A stretch of 64,000 nt of DNA from Streptomyces sp. CB02400 (GTDB taxonomy: Bacteria > Actinomycetota > Actinomycetes > Streptomycetales > Streptomycetaceae): contig NZ_LIWB01000001.1 of the NCBI RefSeq assembly GCF_001905725.1, forward strand, positions 124,001-188,000, given 5' to 3'. The notes under the pieces were generated by a model. It searched no databases, was not told the DNA's origin, and saw nothing but the letters and a program-made list of their open reading frames with translations. Within the stretch, counting starts at the first letter, position 1, and each line of letters starts with the position of its first letter. The position numbers and the translations under genes were made by a program. This document shows, piece after piece, positions 44,790 to 54,073 of the stretch.

Positions 44790-45545
44790 GTGTTCGGACG
44801 TCGCAAGAAGAAGGATGCCGCCGACGGTGCGGCCGGCGAGGCCGAGCAGGTCGTCGACGGTGTCGACGCTGAGGCGGGCGAGGAGGCCGAGCGGCTGAGG
44901 CTCGAGCCGGCGCCGAGGCCCGACGGGCCCTGGGACAGCGCCGAGGTCAGTGAGCCCGGCGAGGGCCGGGTCGACCTGGGCGGCCTGTTCGTGCCCGGGG
45001 TCGACGGCATGGAGCTGCGGGTGGAGGTCGCGGGCGACGCGATCGTCGCGGCCACCGTCGTGCTGCGGGACAGCGCCATCCAGCTCCAGGGCTTCGCCGC
45101 GCCCAAGCGCGAGGGCATCTGGGGCGAGGTGCGCGAGGAGATCGCGTCCGGCATCACCCAGCAGGGCGGCATCATCGACGAGGTCGAGGGCCCGCTGGGC
45201 TGGGAGCTGCGGGCCCAGGTGCCGGTGCAGCTCCCGGACGGCACCAGCGGCTTCCAGGTCGTGCGGTTCGTCGGCGTGGACGGCCCCCGCTGGTTCCTGC
45301 GCGGGGTGATCTCGGGCCAGGGCGCGGTGCAGCCGGAGGCCGCCGGGCTCCTCGAGCAGATCTTCCGGGACACCGTCGTGGTGCGCGGTGAGGGCCCGAT
45401 GGCCCCGCGCGACCCGATCGTCCTGAAGCTGCCGAACGACGCGCAGATGGTCCCGGAGAACGTGCAGCAGGAGGAGGGCGGCTCCCGCTTCGCCGGCGGC
45501 ATGGGCCAGCTCCAGCGCGGACCGGAGATCACCGAGGTCCGCTAG
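44790..45545 (+). CDS. DUF3710 family protein (251 aa)
   Basis: GTG 44790 lies one base after the dut stop and has GGAAGGA upstream, so dut and this gene form one operon. A basic/acidic N-terminal stretch (FGRRKKKD) is followed by the DUF3710 domain: VDLGGLFVPG, the PKREGIWGEVREEI block and PRWFLRGVISG. It is soluble and usually encoded beside dut and an OB-fold gene in actinobacteria; function unknown. Confidence 0.87.
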   Translation: MFGRRKKKDAADGAAGEAEQVVDGVDAEAGEEAERLRLEPAPRPDGPWDSAEVSEPGEGRVDLGGLFVPGVDGMELRVEVAGDAIVAATVVLRDSAIQLQGFAAPKREGIWGEVREEIASGITQQGGIIDEVEGPLGWELRAQVPVQLPDGTSGFQVVRFVGVDGPRWFLRGVISGQGAVQPEAAGLLEQIFRDTVVVRGEGPMAPRDPIVLKLPNDAQMVPENVQQEEGGSRFAGGMGQLQRGPEITEVR

Positions 45546-45556
45546 CCGGCCGGACG

Positions 45557-45592
45557 GAGGGTCGCATCCCTGGCGGGGTGCGGCCCTTTTCG
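45557..45592 (+). terminator. Probable terminator after the DUF3710 gene
   Basis: GGGTCGCATCCC can pair with GGGTGCGGCCC across a short loop with G-U pairs, and CCTTTT follows immediately. Confidence 0.6.
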
Positions 45593-45990
45593 TGTGCGTG
45601 AGCCGGTGGCGGTGCCGGTACGCGGGGCGGGGCGCCGGGCGTTGATGCCGGCCGGGGGTGGGGTTGCGCTGCCCGGCGCTTGCGGGGTGCCTCCCCCACT
45701 CTCGGCTTCTCCCCCACTCTCGGCTTCTCCCCCACTCTCGGCTTCGCTCGAGCGGGAGGTACCCCCATGAGCGGGAGGTGCCCCCATCGTCCACCCGTGC
45801 CGCCCTGGGGGTGCCTCCCAGGCCTTTAAGGCACTGGGGGAGGCACGACTGCCCGCGGCTGCTGCGGTGGCTGTCCGTGGTTGTGGTGGTTGCGTGCTTG
45901 TGCGTGTGTGGGACAAACCGGTCCGACCGTTGATCGCACGGGCGCCGGCCGGGGATACTGGCGCCCGGTCCACGGGGGAGGGCGGTCAGG
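45593..45990. other. Repeat-rich intergenic region
   Basis: About 400 bases without a gene. It holds copy 3 of repeat A with a triplicated head and two blocks (45667-45690 and 45842-45861) identical to blocks in the 5.9-kb spacer. The ABC ATPase Shine-Dalgarno GGGGGAGGG lies at its right end. Confidence 0.6.
45691..45767 (+). repeat. Dispersed repeat A, copy 3, with 3 x 18-bp tandem head
   Basis: The 18-base unit TCCCCCACTCTCGGCTTC occurs three times in tandem (45692-45745), then the element continues GCTCGAGCGGGAGG as in copy 1. The triplication suggests slippage of the left arm. A further GAGCGGGAGGTGCCCCC follows at the end. Confidence 0.85.
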
Positions 45991-46683
45991 ATGGGTCAGG
46001 TGGTCACCGAGACCATGGTGCGCGTCGAGGACGTGCACAAGTCGTACGGCACCGGAGCCGCCGCCGTCCACGCGCTGCGCGGTGTCTCCTTCGACGTCCC
46101 GCGCGGCGAACTGGTCGCCCTCAAGGGCCGCTCCGGATCCGGCAAGACCACACTCCTGAACATCGTCGGCGGCCTCGACACCCCCGACCGGGGGCGGGTC
46201 CACGTCGACGGACGCGACCTCGCCGGCCTCGACGAGAACGGGCTGCTCGCCCTGCGCCGGGACCACGTCGGCTTCGTCTTCCAGTCCTTCGGCCTCATCC
46301 CCATCCTCACCGCCGCCGAGAACGTCGGCGTCCCGCTGCGGCTGCGCCGTGCCGACCCGCGCGAGCGCGAGGAGCGCGTCGAACTGCTGCTGTCCCTCGT
46401 CGGCCTCGCCGACCACGCCGCCCAGCGGCCCGGCGAACTCTCCGGCGGCCAGCAGCAGCGGGTCGCCATCGCCCGCGCCCTCGCCAACAGCCCCTCCCTC
46501 CTCATCGCCGACGAGCCGACCGGCCAGCTCGACGCGGAGACCGGGCACGCCGTGATGGAGCTGCTGCGCGCGGTCGTCCGCAGCGAGCACGTCACCGTGC
46601 TCGTCGCCACCCACGACACCACCCTCCTCGACCTCGCCGACCGCGTCCTGGAGCTGAGCGACGGCGAGATCACCGAGCACTGA
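45991..46683 (+). CDS. ABC transporter ATP-binding protein, LolD/MacB-type (230 aa)
   Basis: Walker A GRSGSGKTT, Q-loop FQSFGLIP, signature LSGGQQQR, Walker B LIADEPTGQLD, H-loop ATHD. MacB/LolD-like ATPases normally pair with an FtsX-like permease, but none is adjacent here, so it is an orphan or works with a permease encoded elsewhere. ATG 45991 follows GGGGGAGGG with 8-base spacing. Confidence 0.88.
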   Translation: MGQVVTETMVRVEDVHKSYGTGAAAVHALRGVSFDVPRGELVALKGRSGSGKTTLLNIVGGLDTPDRGRVHVDGRDLAGLDENGLLALRRDHVGFVFQSFGLIPILTAAENVGVPLRLRRADPREREERVELLLSLVGLADHAAQRPGELSGGQQQRVAIARALANSPSLLIADEPTGQLDAETGHAVMELLRAVVRSEHVTVLVATHDTTLLDLADRVLELSDGEITEH

Positions 46684-46737
46684 CCCCCGCCGGGACCCCG
46701 CGCCCGGCCGGGCGCCGCGGGGGAAGACAATGAATCC

Positions 46738-49277
46738 ATGGGACGCGGCAACCTCCGGATCCACCTCGGCGCGGCACCGGGCGTCGGCAAGACGTACGCG
46801 ATGCTCTCCGAGGCGCACCGCCGTGCCGGACGCGGCACCGACTGCGTGGTGGCCTTCGCCGAACCGCACGGCAGGCCCCGTACCGAGGCGCTGCTGCGCG
46901 GACTGGAGCGGATCCCGCACCGGGACGTCGAGCACCGCGGGGCCGTCCTGACGGAGATGGACCTCGACGCCGTCCTCGCCCGCCGCCCCCAGGTGGCCCT
47001 CGTCGACGAACTCGCCCACACCAACGCCCCCGGCTCGCGCAACGCCAAGCGCTGGCAGGACGTGGAGGAGCTGCTCGCGGCCGGGATCGACGTCCTGGCC
47101 ACGGTCAACATCCAGCACCTGGAGTCGCTGGGCGACGTCGTGGAGTCGATCACCGGCGTACGGGAGCGGGAGACCGTACCGGACGAGGTGGTGCGGCGGG
47201 CGGACCAGATCGAGCTGGTCGACATGACGCCCGAGGCGCTGCGCCGCCGCATGGCGCACGGCAACATCTACCAGCCGGACAAGGTCGACGCCGCCCTGTC
47301 CAACTACTTCCGCCCCGGCAACCTCACCGCGCTGAGGGAGCTGGCGCTGCTGTGGGTGGCCGACCGGGTCGACGCCCACCTCCAGCGCTACCGCAGCGAG
47401 CACGAGGTCTCGGCGATATGGGGCTCCCGCGAGCGGATCGTCGTCGGCCTGACCGGCGGTCCCGAGGGCCGCACCCTGCTCCGGCGGGCCGCGCGGCTGG
47501 CGGAGAAGGGCGCCGGCGGCGAGCTGCTCGCCGTCTACATCTCCCGCAGCGACGGGCTGACCGCGGCCTCACCCAGGGAGCTGGTCGAGCAGCGCACCCT
47601 GGTGGAGGACCTCGGCGGCACCTTCCACCACGTCGTCGGCGACGACATCCCGGCCGACCTGCTCGCCTTCGCGCGGGGGGCCAACGCCACCCAGATCGTG
47701 CTCGGCTCCTCGCGCCGCCCGGCCTGGCAGTACGTCTTCGGACCCGGCGTCGGCGCGACCGTCGCCCGGGACTCGGGACCCGACCTGGACGTGCACATCG
47801 TCACCCACGAGGAGGTCGCCAAGGGCCGCGGGCTGCCCGGCGCCCGCGGCGCGCGGCTGGGGCGTTCCCGGCTGGCCTGGGGCTGGGCGGTCGGCGTGGC
47901 GGGACCGGCGGCGGTGGCGGTGCTGCTCAGCGCCGTGGACCTGGGACTCGCCAACGACATGCTGCTGTTCCTGGCCCTGACGGTGGCGGCGGCCCTGCTC
48001 GGCGGGCTCTGGCCGGCCCTGGCCTCCGCGGCGGTCGGCTCGCTGCTGCTGAACTACTTCTACACCCCACCCCTGCACACCTGGACCGTCTCCGACCCGA
48101 AGAACATCGTCGCCATCGTGATCTTCGTCGCGGTCGGCGCGGCGGTGGCGTCCGTGGTCGACCTCGCGGCCCGGCGCACCCACCAGGCGGCCCGGCTGCG
48201 CGCCGAGTCGGAGATCCTGTCCTTCCTCGCCGGCAACGTGCTGCGCGGCGAGACGGGCCTGGAGGACCTGCTGGAGCGGGTCCGGGAGACCTTCGGCATG
48301 GAGTCCGCCGCCCTCCTCGAACGCGCGGGCGACGTCGAGCCGTGGACCTGCGCCGGCCGGGCGGGGCGCGGACGCCCGGTCGAACGGCCCGAGGACGCGG
48401 ACGTGGAGGTGCCGGTCGGCGACCACATGGCGCTGGCGCTGACCGGCCGGGTGCCGCCCGCCGAGGACCGCAGGGTGCTGGCCGCCTTCGCCGCGCAGGC
48501 CGCCGTCGTCCTGGACCGCCGCCGGCTGCGCGAGCAGGCCGGCCGGGCCCACGCCCTCGCCGAGGGCAACCGCATCCGCACCGCCCTGCTGGCCGCCGTC
48601 AGCCACGACCTGCGCACCCCGCTGGCCGGGATCAAGGCCGCCGTCTCCTCGCTGCGCTCCGAGGACGTCGAGTGGTCCCCCGAGGATCGGGCCGAGCTGC
48701 TGGAGGGCATCGAGGACGGCGCCGACCGCCTGGACCATCTGGTGGGCAACCTGCTGGACATGTCCCGGCTGCACACCGGCACGGTCACCCCACTGATCCG
48801 TGAGATCGACCTGGACGAGGTGGTGCCGATGGCGCTCGGCGGGGTGCCCGAGGGCAGCGTCGCCCTGGACGTCCCCGAGGCCCTGCCCATGGTCGCCGTG
48901 GACCCGGGACTGCTGGAGCGGGCGCTGGCCAACGTGATCGAGAACGCCGTCAAGTACAGCCCTTCCGGCCTGCCCGTCCTGGTCGCCGCCAGCGCTCTCG
49001 CCGACCGGGTCGAGGTGCGGGTGGTGGACCGCGGCCCCGGCGTCCCCGACGAGGCCAAGGACCACATCTTCGAACCCTTCCAGCGGCACGGCGACGCCCC
49101 GCGCGGGGCCGGGGTCGGTCTCGGCCTGGCGGTCGCCCGGGGCTTCGCCGAGGCCATGGGCGGCACTTTGAACGCCGAGGACACCCCCGGCGGCGGCCTC
49201 ACCATGGCGCTCATCCTGCGCGCCGCGGGAGCACCGGCGGTCGCGGAGGAAACCGTGGAACCCGAAAGGCAGCCCTC

Positions 49278-49281
<4 letters not shown>
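46738..49281 (+). CDS. kdpD: Potassium-sensing histidine kinase KdpD (847 aa)
   Basis: The N-terminal KdpD domain has GAAPGVGKT (Walker A-like) and LVDELAHTNAPGSRN, followed by a USP-like domain (about 235-365). Four membrane helices (about 385-480), a GAF-like part, HisKA with His623 in AAVSHDLRTPLAG and HATPase_c (NVIENAVKYSP, GVGLGLAVARG) complete it. Full-length architecture. It is coupled to kdpE by an ATGA overlap. No kdpFABC genes lie in the window. Confidence 0.95.
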
Positions 49282-49958
<677 letters not shown>

Positions 49959-50058
49959 AGGTCAGGAGCGTCCCCGCGCGGGGTTGCCGGGAGAGGCCCG
50001 TTCGGAGCGGGGCGGCAGGGGGTACGTAACCGTCAGTGCACCCCGGTACGCTTCAGAT

Positions 50059-50457
50059 ATGAGTGCTGTTCCTCGATCCGAGAAGCCGGCAGGCCGGTTC
50101 CGGCGCATGCTCGACCGGCTCTCCTCGTCTCAGGAGGACCTGGAGTCCGAGGAGCTGCGTGAGGACGCCGAGACGGCCGGCTGTACGCGGATAGGCGACT
50201 GCCGCGACCGGCAGATCGTCACGGTTACTGGTACCTTGCGCACGGTCACGCTACGGCCGCGCGCGGGGGTCCCGGCCCTGGAGGCCGAGCTGTTCGACGG
50301 CTCCGCCGCGCTCGACGTGGTGTGGCTCGGCAGGCGCTCCATCGTGGGGATAGAGCCGGGGCGCAAGCTGATCGCATCGGGCCGGATCTCGATGAGCCGG
50401 GGCCGCCGGGTGCTGTTCAATCCGAAATACGAACTGAGACCCCTCGGACGGGAGTAG
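50059..50457 (+). CDS. OB-fold nucleic-acid-binding protein (132 aa)
   Basis: Central OB-fold strands RQIVTVTGTLRTVTLRP, LEAELFDGSAALDVVWLGRR and KLIASGRISMSRGRRVLFNPKYEL match the small actinobacterial OB-fold proteins found next to DUF3159/DUF3710 genes. ATG 50059 is 6 bases after TACGCT, suggesting a leaderless mRNA. Nucleic-acid binding is inferred from fold only. Confidence 0.82.
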   Translation: MSAVPRSEKPAGRFRRMLDRLSSSQEDLESEELREDAETAGCTRIGDCRDRQIVTVTGTLRTVTLRPRAGVPALEAELFDGSAALDVVWLGRRSIVGIEPGRKLIASGRISMSRGRRVLFNPKYELRPLGRE

Positions 50458-50460
50458 CCG

Positions 50461-51180
50461 GTGACGTCACTCGACAAGCCGACAACCGAAGACACATCCG
50501 CGGACGACGCCCGGGCGGTGACCGAAGCCGCCCTCTTCGAGGCGTTCGGCGGGGTGCGGGGCATGGTCGAGACGGTGCTCCCCGGGCTGCTCTTCGTCAG
50601 TATCTACACGGTCAACAAGGACCTGCACATGTCGGCGATCGCGGCGCTCGCCGTGTCGCTGGTGATGGTCGTGGTCCGGCTGGCGATGAAGGACACCGTC
50701 AAGCACGCCTTCAGCGGTGTCTTCGGCGTGGCCTTCGGTGTGGTCTTCGCGATGATGACCGGCAACGCCAAGGACTTCTACCTGCCGGGCATGCTGTACA
50801 CGCTGGGCCTGGCCCTGGCGTACATCGTCACGGCGATGGCGGGCGTCCCGCTGATCGGTCTGATGCTGGGCCCCGTCTTCAAGGAGAACCTCTCCTGGCG
50901 CACCCGCAACCCCGGCCGCAAGAAGGCGTACACCAAGGCCAGCTGGGCGTGGGGGCTGATCCTGCTCGGCAAGAGCGCGATCCTGTTCCCGCTGTACTGG
51001 TGGGCGGACACCACTCAGCTGGGCTGGGTGTTGATCGCGCTGAAGATTCCGCCGTTCCTGCTGGCCGTGTACCTGACGTGGGTCTTCCTGGCGAAGGCCC
51101 CGCCTCCGATCGACGTCTTCGCCGAAATGGAAGCGGAGGAACGCGCGGAGGAGGAACGCAAGGCTGCTGCCTCCGAGTAG
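50461..51180 (+). CDS. DUF3159 membrane protein (239 aa)
   Basis: Six membrane helices (for example GLLFVSIYTVNKDL, AALAVSLVMVVVRL, AFGVVFAMMTGN, YTLGLALAYIVTAMAGVPLIGLML, WGLILLGKSAILFPLYWW, PPFLLAVYLTWVFLAKA) and an acidic C-terminal tail. The family is actinobacterial and of unknown function. GTG 50461 begins three bases after the OB-fold stop. Confidence 0.87.
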   Translation: MTSLDKPTTEDTSADDARAVTEAALFEAFGGVRGMVETVLPGLLFVSIYTVNKDLHMSAIAALAVSLVMVVVRLAMKDTVKHAFSGVFGVAFGVVFAMMTGNAKDFYLPGMLYTLGLALAYIVTAMAGVPLIGLMLGPVFKENLSWRTRNPGRKKAYTKASWAWGLILLGKSAILFPLYWWADTTQLGWVLIALKIPPFLLAVYLTWVFLAKAPPPIDVFAEMEAEERAEEERKAAASE

Positions 51181-51194
51181 GCCCGCCTTGCTCT

Positions 51195-51264
51195 CTGGGG
51201 GCTGTGCCCCCAGACCCCCCCTTTCGGCCTGAACGGCCTCGCCCTCAAACGCCGGACGGGCTGG
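51195..51264 (+). repeat. Dispersed intergenic repeat B, copy 2
   Basis: Same order of blocks as 42965-43032: a GGGGGCTGTGCCCCC hairpin, CAGACCCCCC, TTTCGGCCTGAACGG, then CCTCAAACGCCGGACGGGCTGG. It lies between the DUF3159 gene and the ceoC terminator. Confidence 0.8.
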
Positions 51265-51267
51265 ATC

Positions 51268-51295
51268 GGGGCGCCCAGAGTTTTCCGGGCGCCCC
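51268..51295. terminator. Terminator between DUF3159 and ceoC
   Basis: GGGGCGCCC and GGGCGCCCC form a perfect 9-bp stem with a 10-base loop; CTCTTTT follows on the plus strand. It lies between two convergent genes and can serve both. Confidence 0.8.
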
Positions 51296-51300
51296 TCTTT

Positions 51301-51969
51301 TCATGACTCCTTGCGTACGGAGAGCAGGTCCTCCAACTGCTCCTCACGCGCCTGGGCGGCCACGAAGAGGAGTTCGTCGCCGGCCTCCAGGGAGTCCTCC
51401 CGGGTCGGCGTCAGGACGCGGGTGCCGCGGATGATGGTGACCAGCGAGGTGTCCTGCGGCCACTCCACGTCCCCGACCTGCGTGCCGGCCAGCGCCGACT
51501 CCTCCGGCAGGGTCAGCTCGACCAGGTTGGCGTCGCCGTGGCTGAAGCGCAGCAGCCGGACCAGGTCGCCGACGCTCACCGCCTCCTCCACCAGGGCCGA
51601 CATCAGGCGCGGGGTGGAGACGGCGACGTCCACGCCCCAGGACTCGTTGAACAGCCACTCGTTCTTCGGGTTGTTCACCCGGGCGACGACGCGCGGGACG
51701 CCGTACTCGGTCTTGGCGAGCAGCGAGACGACCAGGTTGACCTTGTCGTCGCCGGTCGCGGCGATGACGACGTTGCAGCGCTGGAGCGCCGCCTCGTCCA
51801 GGGAGGTGATCTCGCAGGCGTCGGCGAGCAGCCACTCCGCCTGCGGCACGCGCTCCACCGAGATGGCGGTCGGCGCCTTGTCGATCAGCAGGACCTCGTG
51901 CCCGTTCTCCAGCAGTTCGCCCGCGATCGAGCGGCCGACGGCGCCGGCTCCGGCAATGGCGACCCTCAT
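51301..51969 (-). CDS. TrkA-family potassium channel regulator CeoC-type (222 aa)
   Basis: RCK_N domain with dinucleotide motif GAGAVGRSIA, then HEVLLIDKAP and ATGDDKVNLVVSLLAKTEYGVPRVVARVNNPKNEWLF; TrkA_C domain with EESALAGTQVGDVEWPQD. It shares one base with the preceding ceoB-like stop, so the two are co-translated, like CeoB and CeoC of mycobacteria. Gates a Trk/Ktr-type K+ uptake channel, not encoded adjacent. Confidence 0.9.
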   Translation of the reverse strand: MRVAIAGAGAVGRSIAGELLENGHEVLLIDKAPTAISVERVPQAEWLLADACEITSLDEAALQRCNVVIAATGDDKVNLVVSLLAKTEYGVPRVVARVNNPKNEWLFNESWGVDVAVSTPRLMSALVEEAVSVGDLVRLLRFSHGDANLVELTLPEESALAGTQVGDVEWPQDTSLVTIIRGTRVLTPTREDSLEAGDELLFVAAQAREEQLEDLLSVRKES

Positions 51970-52640
51970 CAGTGACCGCCCTCCTGTTCGGGACCCTTGG
52001 CGAACGCCGCCTCGACGCGGTCGATCTCATCGGTGCGCATCATCACATGCACCAGGTCCCCCTCCTGCAGCACCGTCTGCGAGCTGGGCAGGATCGCCTC
52101 GCCGAGCCGGGTCAGGAAGGCCACGCGCACGCCGGTCTCGTCCTGCAGCCTGCTGATCCTGTGTCCCACCCAGGCCGTGGAGGTGTGCACCTCGGCGAGC
52201 TGGACCCCGCCGGTGGGGTCGCGCCACAGCGGCTCGGCGCCCGAGGGGAGCAGCCGGCGCAGCATCTGGTCGGCCGTCCAGCGCACGGTCGCCACCGTGG
52301 GGATGCCGAGGCGCTGGTAGACCTCCGCGCGGCGGGGGTCGTAGATGCGGGCGGCGACGTTCTCGATGCCGAACATCTCGCGGGCCACCCGCGCGGCGAT
52401 GATGTTGGAGTTGTCGCCGCTGGAGACGGCGGCGAAGGCACCCGCCTCCTCGATGCCCGCCTCGCGCAGGGTGTCCTGGTCGAACCCGACCCCGGTGACC
52501 CTCCGGCCCCCGAACCCGGAGCCCAGGCGGCGGAAGGCGGTGGGGTCCTGGTCGATCACGGCGACCGTGTGCCCCTGTTCCTCCAGGGTCTGGGCCAGGG
52601 CGGAACCCACCCTTCCGCAGCCCATGATGACAATATGCAT
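51969..52640 (-). CDS. TrkA-family potassium channel regulator CeoB-type (223 aa)
   Basis: RCK_N with MHIVIMGCGRVGSALA (nucleotide-binding glycine motif), DQDPTAFRRLG and SSGDNSNIIAARVAREMFGIENVAARIYDPRRA; TrkA_C with QLAEVHTSTAWVGHRISRLQD. The ATG at 52640 lacks a good Shine-Dalgarno; a 16-codon ORF ending four bases upstream may supply translation by coupling. It pairs with the next CeoC-like gene. Confidence 0.9.
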   Translation of the reverse strand: MHIVIMGCGRVGSALAQTLEEQGHTVAVIDQDPTAFRRLGSGFGGRRVTGVGFDQDTLREAGIEEAGAFAAVSSGDNSNIIAARVAREMFGIENVAARIYDPRRAEVYQRLGIPTVATVRWTADQMLRRLLPSGAEPLWRDPTGGVQLAEVHTSTAWVGHRISRLQDETGVRVAFLTRLGEAILPSSQTVLQEGDLVHVMMRTDEIDRVEAAFAKGPEQEGGH

Positions 52641-52644
52641 CGCG

Positions 52645-52695
52645 TCACACCGCGCTTCCTGCAGGCCGTTCGACCTTCATGACCTTCGTGCTCAT
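52645..52695 (-). CDS. 16-codon upstream ORF, possible translational leader of ceoB
   Basis: ATG AGC ACG AAG ... GCG GTG TGA encodes MSTKVMKVERPAGSAV and stops four bases before the CeoB ATG. An AGAGAG run precedes its ATG. The CeoB start itself has no Shine-Dalgarno at normal distance, which makes coupling plausible. Whether the peptide itself matters is unknown. Confidence 0.4.
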   Translation of the reverse strand: MSTKVMKVERPAGSAV

Positions 52696-52876
52696 GTCTC
52701 TCTTTCGGCTCGCCAGGCAAACATCGCGGCCTGAGTGCGGGCCGCCAGGCAACATCATGCCGGGGGATCGCGGTCCCGACGCCCTCCGGGGCCCGGTCGT
52801 CGTGTGCGCGTGCCGGGTCCGACGTATCCGCACCACCCGGGCGCGACCGGTGCCCGGAGCAAGGAGAGAGCCGGCC

Positions 52877-53803
52877 ATGACTGCCGAGATCGACGTCCTC
52901 GTCCTGGGCGGCGCGGGCGTGGACACGATCGTGCACGTGCCCGAGCTGCCCGTGCCGCTCGCCGACAGCCACATGATCCGGCCGGGCATCGTCACCCGCG
53001 CGGGACAGAGCGGCGACTTCGTCGCCCTCGGCACCAGCGCCCTCGGCCTGCGCACCCACCACCTCGACCTGATCGGCGACGACCACGAGGGCGACCTCGT
53101 CCGCGCCCTGCACCGGGACCACGGCATCGCGCTCACCGCCGTACCGCAGCCGTGCGGCACCAAGCGCGCGGTCAACCTGGTCGGCCCCGACGGCCGGAGG
53201 CTCTCCCTGTACGACGCGACCCGCTGGTCCGAGACGGACCGGCTGCCCGAGGAGACGGTGCGCGGGCTGGCCGCCGTCAGCCGGCACGCCCACGTCGTCA
53301 TCACCCAGCCGTGCGCCGACGCCCTGCCCCTGCTGCGCGAGGCGGGCGTGACGATCTCGACCGACCTGCACGACTGGGACGGCGTCAACCCGTACCACGA
53401 GACGTTCGCTCTCGCCGCGGACCTCGTCTTCCTCTCCGCCGCCGCCCTGACCGACCCGGAGGCCACCATGCGCCGGATCGCCGCGCGGGGCCGGGCCCAA
53501 ATCGTCGTCGCCACCGCGGGTGCCGAGGGCGCGTACCTGCTGGCCGACGACGAGCTGACCCACGTCCCCGCGGCCGCGCCCCCGGCACCGGTCGTCGACT
53601 CCAACGGGGCCGGCGACGCCTTCGCGGCCGCCTTCCTGCACGGCCGGCTCGGCGGCGAACCCGCCCTCCACTGCGCCCGGCTCGGGGCGGTGGCGGGGGC
53701 GTACGCCTGCACGGTCCCGTCGACGCGGGTGGCCGCCATCGGACCGGAGGCCCTGCTCGCCGGAGTCGCCGGGCGGATCCCCGGGGCGGTCAGCGGCGCG
53801 TGA
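52877..53803 (+). CDS. PfkB-family carbohydrate/nucleoside kinase (308 aa)
   Basis: PfkB signatures: GGAGVDTIVHV at the start, a GxAGNxA-like motif at about 40-50 changed to GQSGDFV, and the catalytic SNGAGDAFAAAFLHG near 238. AAGGAG precedes ATG 52877 with about 10-base spacing. It is divergent from ceoB. The substrate (sugar, adenosine or other) cannot be assigned. Confidence 0.85.
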   Translation: MTAEIDVLVLGGAGVDTIVHVPELPVPLADSHMIRPGIVTRAGQSGDFVALGTSALGLRTHHLDLIGDDHEGDLVRALHRDHGIALTAVPQPCGTKRAVNLVGPDGRRLSLYDATRWSETDRLPEETVRGLAAVSRHAHVVITQPCADALPLLREAGVTISTDLHDWDGVNPYHETFALAADLVFLSAAALTDPEATMRRIAARGRAQIVVATAGAEGAYLLADDELTHVPAAAPPAPVVDSNGAGDAFAAAFLHGRLGGEPALHCARLGAVAGAYACTVPSTRVAAIGPEALLAGVAGRIPGAVSGA

Positions 53804-53885
53804 TACTGCGCACGCTCGCCAGCGTGAGGATCCCGAGGCCGACGAGGGCGGCCGCGGCGCCGATCAGTTCTGCGGTCGGGTGCAT
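53790..53885 (-). CDS. 31-aa single-pass membrane protein
   Basis: MHPTAELIGAAAALVGLGIL then TLASVRSITRR: a hydrophobic helix of about 20 residues with a basic C-terminal end. GGAGG stands 5 bases before ATG 53885, an ideal Shine-Dalgarno. Its 3' end overlaps the kinase gene's end by 14 bases. Too short for routine gene callers, but ribosome-binding site and helix are both good, so I consider it real; function unknown. Confidence 0.7.
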   Translation of the reverse strand: MHPTAELIGAAAALVGLGILTLASVRSITRR

Positions 53886-54073
53886 GGGAACCTCCACGGG
53901 GCGTGGCGACTACGGCCGGACTGGTCATATAGGCATGGAACTGCCCCGACCTGCCTAATCCCCGGTCCGGTCACCCGGTGATTTCACCCGGAGAGCAGAG
54001 GCCGTATGGAAGCCGTATGGATGTGGGGTGGTGGTTGGGCTGCCCCATGTCCGAAGGCTTACGATCCACTGCT

